A program made the translations under genes and the position numbers. The notes beneath the pieces were generated by a model that did not search any database, had not been told where the DNA came from, and saw only the letters and a list, made by a program, of their open reading frames with translations. Shown here one piece after another: positions 55,690-64,000 of a DNA stretch of 64,000 nucleotides. The stretch is taken from positions 868,001-932,000 of the forward strand of contig NZ_FXXL01000006.1 in the NCBI RefSeq assembly GCF_900184685.1. The letters run 5' to 3'. Source of the stretch: Butyricimonas sp. Marseille-P3923. Lineage in GTDB: Bacteria; Bacteroidota; Bacteroidia; Bacteroidales; Marinifilaceae. Numbering within the stretch: position 1 is the first letter of the stretch; each line of letters starts with the position of its first letter.

Positions 55690-58600
55690 TTAAAAGGTTG
55701 CAGATATAGAGAACGACATCGTGCGTGCGAACGGGTAGTCAATGCCTCGCTCGCTCTTTACTGACGAAACTCTGAAAATATCGTTCATGTTAGCTTGCAC
55801 GGTTAATGTGGACAACCCGACATGCTTGATGAAAGGTTGGGTGAACTCGTAACCGACGTTGAAAGACTCTCCGCTCAGCGTGTTCTCGTCCATCACGAAT
55901 CGGGAAGAAGTTTCGGTCGTTTGAAAAAGAGAGATTCTTTTGAATTTAGCCTCTTGTCCCGGGGTACTCCAACGGTCGTACAAAGCCCGTTTATCCTGAT
56001 TATAATTGATCCCTTCCCGGTCAATATTTTCCACTTTTTCGTAGAGAGCGCTATTGAAAACCTGACCTCCTAACCGGTAACGCAGGTAACATCCGAACGA
56101 GAAACCTTTATAGTAAAGGGTTGTGCCGAGCACTCCTTCCAGTTTCGGTTCGGTATTCCCGACCACCACTTCGTCATTCTTGTCATACGCGAAGGTGTAA
56201 GTCCCGTCTTTCTTGATAAATAAATCCTGACCTGTCGCTGGATCGATACCTGCCGATCTTACCGCCCAAATATCGGTAGGGCTGCCGCCGTCATAGTATC
56301 TGGTCGTGTTCAGGTTCGCTTGATTCTGTTCATTCATCGACTGTAACTTGTTCCCTATCTTCGAATATTTTGATTTGGCGTGCGTTCCGTTGAGGCTGAT
56401 ATTCCATACAAAACGCTCTTGCGGGCGGTAAATGGGAGAAACTTTTAACGTTACTTCAATACCGTCTGTTTTCAGTTGTCCCATGTTCATCATAACACTC
56501 TTCACCCCGATAGAGCTCGGTGTCGTGATGGCTGCTACCAGCGGATCGGTCTTTTTCCGGTACAAATCCAAGGTGAGGTTCACTCGCTCGTTCAGCATCG
56601 TGATATCGGTTCCCAAACTGTAATTGATAGTTTCCTGCCATGCCAGATCGGGATTGCCCAAGCCTTCGAGAATAACTCCGGTTCCGAAAATATTGCTCAT
56701 CCAGTGCGTGAAAGCGTAGGTCGAGAATGCTTGGTAAGAAGCGAAATTCTGGTTCCCCGGGTTCCCGACCGAACCTCTGAGTTTTAATAACTGGAAGAAA
56801 TCGCAATTCTCCATGAATTTCTCGGCGTGGATGTTCCAGCCTAAACCGACAGACCACGTGTTTCTGAAACGGTTGTTTGTCCCGAACACGGAAGTACCGT
56901 CACTGCGGTAGTTGAAATCAAACAGATAACGGTTGTCATAAGCGTATCCCCCGTTGATATAAAAACTGGCGGCACGTGTTTTGCTTTCCGTGTAAGTCGG
57001 CTTAGAGCCTGCTGGGTAGCTGTTCGTGAAAGACGGGGCGTCAAATTCATCTTCCGTGAAGCCGATAGCCTTATAACCGTTTCGAGTGTTTTCCTTGGTG
57101 CTGAAATTGAATCCGGCAACAGCATTTACCATGTGTTTCCCGGCGAACAGGCGTCCGTAGGTAACCGAAATATCTCCTTCGTAATTCAAATTTTTCGTTT
57201 GAGCATTCGTGTAGAGTCCTTTCTCCGTCTCGCTCATCTCATCAAAATCACTGTGTTGCGGGGAAAGACGTACCTCGGCTGTCGAATTGTTTTTGGTAAT
57301 TCCGAACTTGGCTCTTGCACGCAGGTCATTCGTGGCAAACCATTCGAGGATAAAATTATTCGTGAACCCGAATTGATCCTGCACGTCGTAATTATTCAAG
57401 TGAGCGTTCCACAAGGGATTGGGTACGGAATATTCTTCGGGGTCTTCCGTGTAGTATAAATATTTGTCGATACCGCCTTCGCTGTTGTATTTTCTGAAAT
57501 AAGGATTGGCTTTTGCGTATTCCGAGAAAGGAACAGCCGGGTTATTCGTTTTCATGTAATCCAGTATAAATTTATTACTGAACTGGAATTTCCCGGTACG
57601 GTAAACCAAGTCGATATTTCCGCTTATCGTTTGACGGTCGGAACCTTTCATCACTCCTTGCGTGTTGCCGTAACTTAACCCCAGCCCGTACCGGATGCGT
57701 TCCTCGCCTCCTTCGGCATAAAGGTTGTGTTTCTGAACGAAACCCGTGCGAATCGGTTCGCTGAGCCAGTAGGTGTTAACACCGCGTTCGATGTCTTGTA
57801 AACGTTGGTTCCTGAGATTGTCCATTGCGATTTGGTCCATCGGGTCGCCACTGGTACTGGTGTACCTGCCCGCTCTGGTTTCAAATTCCAATTTCTCCCG
57901 TGCGTTCATTAGGTTGTAGTCCGACAAGTCAGCCATGGTGACGCTGAAATCACCCTTGTACGAGAGGGAAAGCACTCCTTTTTCCGGAACTTTCGTTTCG
58001 ATAACCAGTACGCCGTTGGCGGCTCTCGAACCGTAAATTGCCGTGGAAGCGGCATCCTTCAATAGTGTTACGGATGCAACCCGGTTCATGTTCAAATCCA
58101 TGACAGTCTGCAAATCCGTTTCGAAACCGTCCAATATAAACAACGGTTGGTTCGGGTCGGTACCGTACTCTTCTTTCAATCCCATGACACTACTCTTGCC
58201 CCGTATCTCCACGTCCGGCAACCGGTTCGGGTCTGATCCGAATTGATTATTGACATTAATCTTGAAAGAGGGGTCGAGAGTTCTGATACTTTGGAGTACA
58301 TTTTGCGTTCCTGCGGCTTTCAAATCTTCCACCTTATACGTGCTTGCCGATCCGGTGAAACTCTCTTTCTTTCTCCGGTAGATTCCGGTCACCACCACGT
58401 CTTCGATTTTTTCAACGGCAGGCACGAGCACGATTTTCTGAAAATCCGCCATATTGCTTCCGGTAAATTTCTTTATTTGGCGCTCGTAACCGATGTACGA
58501 GAAAATAATATTATACTCTGCCGAATCGAGAGGAAACGTGAATTGTCCGTCCGTGTTAGTGGCAGTCCCTTTGGTTGTCCCTTCGACCATGACGGTTACT

Positions 58601-59046
58601 CCCGGTAATGATTCCTGCGTGTCGCCGTCTACGACAACCCCTTTCAATTCGATGATTCTCGTTCGGGGCTTTTGAGATTCCGCCGGACGTTGCGTGATGA
58701 TAATCGTCTTATCTTCAATTTTGAACGTAAAAGGAGTTTCGTCCAAAACATATTCCAACGCCGTCTTTAACGGGGTATTCTTGAATTCTCTCGTGATTCG
58801 TTTATTGGAAGTACTGATTTGTCCGGCATTATAAAAGAATTCCATTCCCGTGGCTGTCCCGATTTTCTTCAAGGCATCCAGTAACGTGGAATTTTCCAGT
58901 TTTAAATTTAGTTGTGCCTCTTGAGCGTAACTTACCCGCGTAAAACTGCAAAGCACTATAAGCAGGAATACCGGCAGGAGGATCTTTCCCCGGAGTTTAT
59001 CCCGGGGTATCATCCGGCTCAGACTAAATGATTTGTCTTTTTTCAT
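55690..59046 (-). CDS. SusC/RagA-family TonB-dependent receptor with STN domain
   Basis: A 1118-residue outer-membrane receptor. Signal at about 20-42 (KILLPVFLLIVLCSFTRVSYAQ), STN domain (about 45-115, with EFKNTPLKTALEYVL), carboxypeptidase-regulatory-like domain (LPGVTVMVEGTTKGTATNTD), TonB box EDVVVTGIYRR, plug with LLKDAASTAIYGSRAANGVL, and barrel ending in an aromatic-type strand (SISATF). The upstream genes on the same strand are FecR and a sigma factor, so it is probably signal-transducing. It is diverged from the other two SusC proteins. Confidence 0.95.
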   Translation of the reverse strand: MKKDKSFSLSRMIPRDKLRGKILLPVFLLIVLCSFTRVSYAQEAQLNLKLENSTLLDALKKIGTATGMEFFYNAGQISTSNKRITREFKNTPLKTALEYVLDETPFTFKIEDKTIIITQRPAESQKPRTRIIELKGVVVDGDTQESLPGVTVMVEGTTKGTATNTDGQFTFPLDSAEYNIIFSYIGYERQIKKFTGSNMADFQKIVLVPAVEKIEDVVVTGIYRRKKESFTGSASTYKVEDLKAAGTQNVLQSIRTLDPSFKINVNNQFGSDPNRLPDVEIRGKSSVMGLKEEYGTDPNQPLFILDGFETDLQTVMDLNMNRVASVTLLKDAASTAIYGSRAANGVLVIETKVPEKGVLSLSYKGDFSVTMADLSDYNLMNAREKLEFETRAGRYTSTSGDPMDQIAMDNLRNQRLQDIERGVNTYWLSEPIRTGFVQKHNLYAEGGEERIRYGLGLSYGNTQGVMKGSDRQTISGNIDLVYRTGKFQFSNKFILDYMKTNNPAVPFSEYAKANPYFRKYNSEGGIDKYLYYTEDPEEYSVPNPLWNAHLNNYDVQDQFGFTNNFILEWFATNDLRARAKFGITKNNSTAEVRLSPQHSDFDEMSETEKGLYTNAQTKNLNYEGDISVTYGRLFAGKHMVNAVAGFNFSTKENTRNGYKAIGFTEDEFDAPSFTNSYPAGSKPTYTESKTRAASFYINGGYAYDNRYLFDFNYRSDGTSVFGTNNRFRNTWSVGLGWNIHAEKFMENCDFFQLLKLRGSVGNPGNQNFASYQAFSTYAFTHWMSNIFGTGVILEGLGNPDLAWQETINYSLGTDITMLNERVNLTLDLYRKKTDPLVAAITTPSSIGVKSVMMNMGQLKTDGIEVTLKVSPIYRPQERFVWNISLNGTHAKSKYSKIGNKLQSMNEQNQANLNTTRYYDGGSPTDIWAVRSAGIDPATGQDLFIKKDGTYTFAYDKNDEVVVGNTEPKLEGVLGTTLYYKGFSFGCYLRYRLGGQVFNSALYEKVENIDREGINYNQDKRALYDRWSTPGQEAKFKRISLFQTTETSSRFVMDENTLSGESFNVGYEFTQPFIKHVGLSTLTVQANMNDIFRVSSVKSERGIDYPFARTMSFSISATF

Positions 59047-59115
59047 GTTGATTTAGTGTTAATTGATATTTATTTATACTCGAGTTTTCATTTTTTTTAA
59101 GCATACAAAATCTTG

Positions 59116-59137
59116 AACTTTATTTTTCAATAAAGTT
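59116..59137 (-). other. Stem-loop between fecR and susC
   Basis: AACTTTATT and AATAAAGTT form a perfect 9-bp stem around TTTC, 70 bp before the SusC start. AT-only stem; weak as a terminator, possible leader structure. Confidence 0.5.
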
Positions 59138-59200
59138 TTATTCTTGATATTGAGGGAGTTCCTCTAACTATGATTTATTAATCGTTATCTCCTTTCTTAC

Positions 59201-60280
59201 CTACTTCAAATATATAATCCCGTTCTCAATAATACATTTGATATTACTTGTCGTTGTTACTAACCTCGTGATATAGTCGATTCCCCGCTCGTGTCGGATC
59301 ATCCCCGAAAAACGGGAATCGTGGTGTTCCTCCGATACCTGAATATCGATACCGTACATTCTGGACAATTTTTTAGCTAACACACTTAGTTTCTCGTTGT
59401 TGAAATAAATTACGCCCTCTTTCCACATGGCGTATTCCGCGGCATCTACCTCGTGTTTTTTTACCTTGTTCGTTCCTTTGTCCACGCGAATTTGCTCGTT
59501 CGGTGATAAAGTCACCGTTTGATTGTTCGCCGGAACGTGATAAGCTATTTTACCGGAAAGTAACGTGGTCACGTTTTCCGTGTTGTCTTCATAAGCCGAT
59601 ACGTTGAAACAGGTACCGAGTACCCGAATCGATTCCCCGTTGGGAATCTCCACGTAGAAAGGTTTCGTCGTATCGCTTTTCACTTCAAAGAATCCCTCTC
59701 CGTTGATTTTCACCCTGCGTTCAGATTGGGAGTCAAACGTCGACGGGTACTCGAACCACGTGTCGGCGTTTAGCACGATACGTGTCCCGTCTGTTAATTC
59801 AAGATTGAAATGCTTGCCCGAGGGGACATATATTTTCAATACTTTAGCCTCTTGCAGCATGATCTTTTTCCCGTCGGCAGATTGCAGTGCGACATTCGAA
59901 TGTTTGTCTACATTTATCTTTGCGTCGCTTCCCAAGTTTGAAATGGCAGAATCCCCGACAATCAACTGCACTTGTTCGTTGCAAACGGATACTCCCATGT
60001 TATCGAGTTGGGCGTATACCGGAACATCTTGCAAGGCAGTGGGACGGAACACCAGAAACAGGAACACGAACACGCAAGCCGCGGCAACACTGCCGGAAAT
60101 CCAATACATCCGGCGGGTATTTCTTCTCCGGCGGATTCTGCTTTTCACGTCTTGGTAATTCTCGTTCAATATATGTTCCTCGCACTCCTCTTCCGGGAGA
60201 GAGTTCCAGATTTCATCCAGCAACTCATCTTCATTTTCCCCGATGGGGCGATTCAAATATTTGTCTGCATCTGTTTTCAT
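59201..60280 (-). CDS. FecR-family anti-sigma factor
   Basis: A 359-residue inner-membrane regulator from ATG 60280; a GTG two codons upstream is possible. The cytoplasmic N terminus (1-58) is acidic then very basic (RIRRRRNTRRMYW), followed by one membrane helix (about 60-80). FecR domain: IYVPSGKHFNLELTDGTRIV and VLGTCFNVSAYEDN; DUF4974 C terminus from YAMWKEGVIYFNNEKLSVLA. Encoded between its sigma factor (63 bp upstream) and SusC. Confidence 0.95.
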   Translation of the reverse strand: MKTDADKYLNRPIGENEDELLDEIWNSLPEEECEEHILNENYQDVKSRIRRRRNTRRMYWISGSVAAACVFVFLFLVFRPTALQDVPVYAQLDNMGVSVCNEQVQLIVGDSAISNLGSDAKINVDKHSNVALQSADGKKIMLQEAKVLKIYVPSGKHFNLELTDGTRIVLNADTWFEYPSTFDSQSERRVKINGEGFFEVKSDTTKPFYVEIPNGESIRVLGTCFNVSAYEDNTENVTTLLSGKIAYHVPANNQTVTLSPNEQIRVDKGTNKVKKHEVDAAEYAMWKEGVIYFNNEKLSVLAKKLSRMYGIDIQVSEEHHDSRFSGMIRHERGIDYITRLVTTTSNIKCIIENGIIYLK

Positions 60281-60343
60281 TCGCACTATTCACTAAAGTA
60301 TATATATAATACCTGACTTCCCGAAACTACGTATTCGGAAATA

Positions 60344-60928
60344 CTATTTTTTTATTTTTCCCCGAAGTTTTTTCATTGCTTGGTAGAGAATGGTTTCTAC
60401 CGTTCGGACGGAAATGCCTAATTCTCGGGCAATGTCGGCACTTTTCTTGTTCTCGATATGACTCATGATCACCACTTGTCGGCTTCTTTCCGGTAATTCA
60501 TTCAGTAAAGCGGATAATTGTTGTTCGGGATCGGGATATTCTTCGTGTCGGATCACGTTTTCTTGTTCCTCTTCGCTTTTTTCTTTTTTGAGGTTTTCTT
60601 GATGTTGTAGGTGGAGAGATTGGGTTTTGAGATAACGCAAGGAATTGTTGTGCGCGCTGCGAAGAAGGTAATTGCGGAGAGATTTCTCCCGGTCAAGATT
60701 TTTACGGTTTTCCCATAAGGCGACAAAGATATTTTGAATAATTTCGTAAGCCGCATCGGAATCACCCACGATAGAGGCAGAATAGTTTCGAAGGAGAGCG
60801 AAATAGCTTTTATATATTTTCTCGAAAGCCGCTTCCTCTCCTTTGATTAATGCGTCCAATAGTGATTGGTCTATCTGAGCCTTTTCATTTTTAGCATTTT
60901 CAGTCGTATGACTACCTTTTTCTATCAT
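60344..60928 (-). CDS. ECF-type RNA polymerase sigma-70 factor
   Basis: A 194-residue ECF sigma factor from ATG 60928; a TTG two codons earlier is possible. Region 2: FEKIYKSYFALLRNYSASIV and AAYEIIQNIFVALWENRKNL; then RNYLLRSAHNNSLRYLK. Region 4: LPERSRQVVIMSHIENKKSA, DIARELGISVRTVETILYQA. A charged linker (about 115-135) is Glu/Lys-rich. It starts the sigma-FecR-SusC-SusD unit. A 203-bp gap separates it from menB and contains two palindromes. Confidence 0.94.
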   Translation of the reverse strand: MIEKGSHTTENAKNEKAQIDQSLLDALIKGEEAAFEKIYKSYFALLRNYSASIVGDSDAAYEIIQNIFVALWENRKNLDREKSLRNYLLRSAHNNSLRYLKTQSLHLQHQENLKKEKSEEEQENVIRHEEYPDPEQQLSALLNELPERSRQVVIMSHIENKKSADIARELGISVRTVETILYQAMKKLRGKIKK

Positions 60929-60962
60929 TATCAATGTACTACCATGTGTAATTCTATATTAT

Positions 60963-61087
60963 TAAACGTTCGTTTATTGATATTGTTTTTTGTGTTCTTT
61001 ACTTTTTGATTGAATTTTGAATATTTGCTTATTTTCAATGTATTACGTTTGTAACTACAAAATATCTTTTTTCGTTTAATAAACGAA
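60963..61087. promoter_or_regulatory. Two related palindromes upstream of the sigma gene
   Basis: TAAACG-TT-CGTTTA (60963-60976) and TTCGTTTA-A-TAAACGAA (61071-61087) share the half-site CGTTTA and are about 95 bp apart in the menB-sigma gap. They resemble paired operator sites; no consensus -7 box was found here, so expression may be regulated or read through from menB. Confidence 0.45.
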
Positions 61088-61131
61088 CGGATATTGATAC
61101 TTGATGATGACAAATTTTATAGCCCCTGCTG

Positions 61132-61953
61132 TCAAGGAAACTTGGGAAATTGTTGGAAATCCGGGTCCCTTTTCTCCAAAAAGGCATTTTTACCCTCTTG
61201 TGCCTCTTCCATCAGATAATACATGAGGGTGGCATCTCCGGCAAATTCCATTATCCCGTGTTGTCCGTCGAGTTCCGCGTTCAATGCCCGTTTAATCATG
61301 CGGATTGCCATCGGACTCCGTTGCATGATTGTTTTGCACCATTCCACGGTTTCGTCTTCCAGTTGCTCGAAGGGAACCACTTTATTCACCATACCCATCT
61401 CTTCGGCTTCTTTTGCCGTGTACTGGCGGCACAGGAACCATATTTCCCGTGCTTTCTTCTGTCCCACGTGACGGGCAAGATAAGAGGAACCGAATCCTCC
61501 GTCGAAACTCCCCACCTTCGGGCCGGTCTGACCGAAACGGGCATTCTCGGAAGCGATAGTAAGGTCACACACCACGTGCAGCACGTGTCCGCCCCCGATG
61601 GCGTAACCGTTGACCATGGCAATCACGGGTTTCGGAAGTGAACGGATAGCTTTGTGTAGGTCGAGCACGTTCAACCGGGGTACCCCGTTCTCGTCAATAT
61701 ATCCACCCACGCCTTTCACCTTTTGGTCGCCTCCCGAGCAGAAGGCTTTATCCCCTGCCCCCGTGAGTACCACCACCCCGATATCACCGCGTTCGCGGCA
61801 AATATTCATGGCATCCAACATTTCAAAATTGGTTTGCGGGCGAAAAGCGTTATACACTTCCTGACGATCAATCGTGATTTTGGCTATTCCCTCGAAGAAC
61901 TCAAATTTAATATCCTCGTATTCTTTGATAGTAGTCCAGTTTCGTTTTGACAT
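61132..61953 (-). CDS. menB: 1,4-dihydroxy-2-naphthoyl-CoA synthase
   Basis: A 273-residue crotonase-fold enzyme that closes the naphthoate ring from o-succinylbenzoyl-CoA. Typical MenB blocks: [83 protein letters not shown]. The Gly-rich oxyanion segments and Asp in FDGG are present. Length is normal. It lies 39 bp downstream of the DUF4840 gene and so probably is in one unit with menD. Confidence 0.96.
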   Translation of the reverse strand: MSKRNWTTIKEYEDIKFEFFEGIAKITIDRQEVYNAFRPQTNFEMLDAMNICRERGDIGVVVLTGAGDKAFCSGGDQKVKGVGGYIDENGVPRLNVLDLHKAIRSLPKPVIAMVNGYAIGGGHVLHVVCDLTIASENARFGQTGPKVGSFDGGFGSSYLARHVGQKKAREIWFLCRQYTAKEAEEMGMVNKVVPFEQLEDETVEWCKTIMQRSPMAIRMIKRALNAELDGQHGIMEFAGDATLMYYLMEEAQEGKNAFLEKRDPDFQQFPKFP

Positions 61954-61991
61954 ATTCTTATGGTTTTAATATTTACATACTGTAAGCTAGA

Positions 61992-62564
61992 TTATTCATA
62001 CTCTCCTCTGAAGTGATAGACAAGTTGTTTGAAAGAATCAAGTTTGGTGCCTCCCACTAAAATTTCTTTAGGAGAAACATTGAACATGATAAAATTAAAG
62101 GCTTTCTCAAAATCACCGCCGAACGTGTCGGCGAGGACTATCGTAATGTCCGGCGTGTTTCCATTGGCGGGAATGACAATGTTTTCCGGAATAAGTACAA
62201 AATGCACGGAGTATCCATCGTTGTCAATTTGTAAGAATTCGTATTCAGCTTTGACTTCCACTTCTTCAATGTCACGCAGGGTTTTGGCAACCTGCTTGTC
62301 GTCGATGATGTCGGCAATGGGAGCAAGCGGCATCACGAATGAAAGTGAATCGCGTGATTTGGCTTTGGCGTTGTCAATCTTTGTGATTTCATCCCCGTGA
62401 TAAAATGCAACTTCGATGGAACCATGATATGTCCCTTTCATGTCGAATAGAGCTTGTCGGATTTGCTTGGCGCTAATCTTTTCTTCATCATCATTACACC
62501 CTGATAAAAGGATAACGAGAGAAAGAATGCTTAAAATCTTTAATCCGATTAATTTCTTTTTCAT
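61992..62564 (-). CDS. DUF4840-like lipoprotein between menD and menB
   Basis: A 190-residue lipoprotein from ATG 62564 (lipobox LLSGCNDD); a GTG two codons upstream is possible. The sequence SAKQIRQALFDMKGTYHGSI and a beta-rich rest with FVLIPENIVIPANGNTPDIT resemble DUF4840 proteins of Bacteroidales, function unknown. It lies 36 bp after menD and 39 bp before menB on the same strand, so it appears inserted in the men operon; no link to quinone synthesis is known to me. Confidence 0.7.
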   Translation of the reverse strand: MKKKLIGLKILSILSLVILLSGCNDDEEKISAKQIRQALFDMKGTYHGSIEVAFYHGDEITKIDNAKAKSRDSLSFVMPLAPIADIIDDKQVAKTLRDIEEVEVKAEYEFLQIDNDGYSVHFVLIPENIVIPANGNTPDITIVLADTFGGDFEKAFNFIMFNVSPKEILVGGTKLDSFKQLVYHFRGEYE

Positions 62565-62599
62565 TTCCACGATTTAAAAATACGAAATTAATTCCAAGT

Positions 62600-64000
62600 C
62601 TATTTCAAAGCCTCGAAATATTTTTTCAGAATCTCGCCGTTTATTTCCCCCGGGGTCTCGACAATCAATACCGCCGGACGTTGTGACGGTCCGTAAAAAA
62701 CGGGTAGGATTTCCCGTAAAGCAGCTTCATTGTCGGCCTTGTAAACCTCGAAATTATGGGTTTTTGCCAATTGTTTCAGGTTCACCTTATGCGGTGTTTC
62801 GAAATACTTTTCCACCTCCTGCAATGCCGACGGTCCCGGGAGGAAACGGAAGATTCCGCCTCCGCCGTTCTGCATCACGATGATTCGCAGGCGGGCTGGT
62901 ATCTGTTTCATCCAAAGAGCGTTCGAGTCGTACAGGAAACTGTTATCCCCCACGATGAGGGTTGTCGTCCCGTCAAAAGAACAGGCTGCCCCGATAGCGG
63001 TAGAGGTACATCCGTCAATGCCGCTGGTTCCGCGGTTGGCATCCGAACGGGATACTTGGGAATAGCGGAAAAGCTGGGCGTAACGGATGGGAGTACTGTT
63101 CCCGAGTTGCAGGTGGCTATCGGCGGGCAACTCGGGCATCAACACGGAAAATGCTTTCAGGTCACACCACGGGATGCGGTTTATATATGCCTCGTGTTTC
63201 GTTGTCGCCGATTCCGCTTTTTGCAACCATTTCCACGCGTAGCCGGAAGCGGATATCAAGGGAAGCGGTGTTGACAGGAATTGTTTAAAAAACTCCCCGG
63301 TATTTGTTTGCAGGTGCCGTGTCATGGACTTGTACGTGTCCGGCGGGGTGGCACGTTCGTCTATATGCCAATGTACGCGGGGCGGATGCTCGCGGATAAA
63401 CGCCTTTATCATGCGGGAGATAATGGCTCCCCCGAACGTGATGAGTAAATCGGGAGCGTATGCCCCGGCTTCCCCCGGACGCACGGTCGAGATAATGCGA
63501 TCGATCGTCGAGAAGGAACAAGGAGTAGTCAAGTTAGCCACGCTTTCCGTGAGAACTACCGTGTTCGGGAATCCCGCGAGTTGTTCGATATGTCGTTGTA
63601 AAACCGGATCGGGTGCTTGAAATCCCGCGATGATCATCACGTTGGTCGAAGACGCGAATTCTTGCCTCAGTTGGTTTATAATTTCGTCCGGGAAAACATT
63701 TCTTGAAGGAGTCGCTTCAATGACACGTTCCGCCGGAAGTGTTTTTTGGTGAAACTCGTACAAGGGCTCCCGCAGGGGAATATTTATATGGACTGGACCT
63801 TTGCGGGGAAGTCTCGTCAGGTTGATAGCCTCGTTAATCATGCGGTTCGCATACCAATGCTCCTCTTCGTTTGCTATCGCCGCGGGCAGTTGGTAGCTTT
63901 TCTTGACAAAACGGTCGAGTGCGCCTTGTTGCCGGATTGTCTGGCTGTCATCCTGATCAATCCATTCCGCGGGGCGGTCGGCCGAAATGACGATAAGCGG
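62600..64000 (-). CDS. menD: SEPHCHC synthase (menaquinone pathway), N terminus outside window
   Basis: The frame is open from the right edge to the stop at 62600, 466 residues, so roughly the first 90-100 residues are missing. ThDP-dependent MenD: PLIVISADRPAEW at the edge, the KGPVHINIPLREPLYE block, the central domain (LITFGGAIISRMIKAFIREH), and the ThDP-binding C-terminal domain with GTSGIDGCTSTAIGAACSFD and IVGDNSFLYDSNALW (GD-x-SFL-x-D-x-N). It makes SEPHCHC from isochorismate and 2-oxoglutarate. First visible gene of the menD-DUF4840-menB run. Confidence 0.96.
   Translation of the reverse strand, partial: PLIVISADRPAEWIDQDDSQTIRQQGALDRFVKKSYQLPAAIANEEEHWYANRMINEAINLTRLPRKGPVHINIPLREPLYEFHQKTLPAERVIEATPSRNVFPDEIINQLRQEFASSTNVMIIAGFQAPDPVLQRHIEQLAGFPNTVVLTESVANLTTPCSFSTIDRIISTVRPGEAGAYAPDLLITFGGAIISRMIKAFIREHPPRVHWHIDERATPPDTYKSMTRHLQTNTGEFFKQFLSTPLPLISASGYAWKWLQKAESATTKHEAYINRIPWCDLKAFSVLMPELPADSHLQLGNSTPIRYAQLFRYSQVSRSDANRGTSGIDGCTSTAIGAACSFDGTTTLIVGDNSFLYDSNALWMKQIPARLRIIVMQNGGGGIFRFLPGPSALQEVEKYFETPHKVNLKQLAKTHNFEVYKADNEAALREILPVFYGPSQRPAVLIVETPGEINGEILKKYFEALK

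Overview
The window looks like chromosome of a gut-type Bacteroidota. The evidence is three SusC/SusD pairs, each with FecR anti-sigma factors and ECF sigma factors, SPII lipoproteins with short lipoboxes, fimbrillin and FimB-like proteins, and promoters fitting the Bacteroidota consensus (TTG, 19-21 bp, TAnnTTTG). The gene mix (STN-domain SusC proteins, PKD-like and DUF4843 lipoproteins, TlpA-like proteins, GldF-GldG fusions) suggests the Odoribacteraceae (Butyricimonas or Odoribacter). That placement is inference; no rRNA is present.

Layout. 1-6798: end of a FecR gene, then SusC, SusD and a lipoprotein resembling a zinc peptidase that has lost a zinc ligand. 6938-12528: an ABC exporter of one ATPase and two tandem permease-auxiliary fusions of the GldF-GldG type. 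12633-24669: a sigma gene facing away from FecR, then SusC, SusD, an M43-like lipoprotein lacking HEXXH, a TlpA-like protein and two fimbrillin-like lipoproteins. 24858-26629: a frameshifted AAA-ATPase/PD-(D/E)XK gene. 26595-32347: a GH2 beta-galactosidase, a DUF4251 protein and a PHP-type metal-dependent hydrolase.

32446-43684: an AT-rich 11.2-kb element integrated in the 3' end of tRNA-Lys(CTT), bounded by 30-bp direct repeats. It carries a tyrosine integrase, two helicase-like proteins, an AAA ATPase, DUF3871, a WG-repeat protein and two small retropepsin-like proteins. I see no relaxase, capsid or portal gene. Its helicase gene is continuous over 607 codons except for four in-frame TAG codons, with no TAA, no TGA and no frameshift until a final TGA followed by a terminator. 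This is the most unusual signal here: either amber reassignment or a peculiar form of decay.

43660-64000, all on the minus strand: tRNA-Lys, yebC, a FimB-like protein, glutaminase and menaquinone genes. menE-menC and menB-menD are separated by a sigma/FecR/SusC/SusD/DUF4843/PKD/TlpA/TlpA unit of about 11.6 kb (49306-60928), so the men cluster is split. menC has its own good promoter. The sigma-FecR-SusC sets probably act as surface-signalled uptake systems in which ligand on the TonB-dependent receptor releases the sigma factor through FecR.
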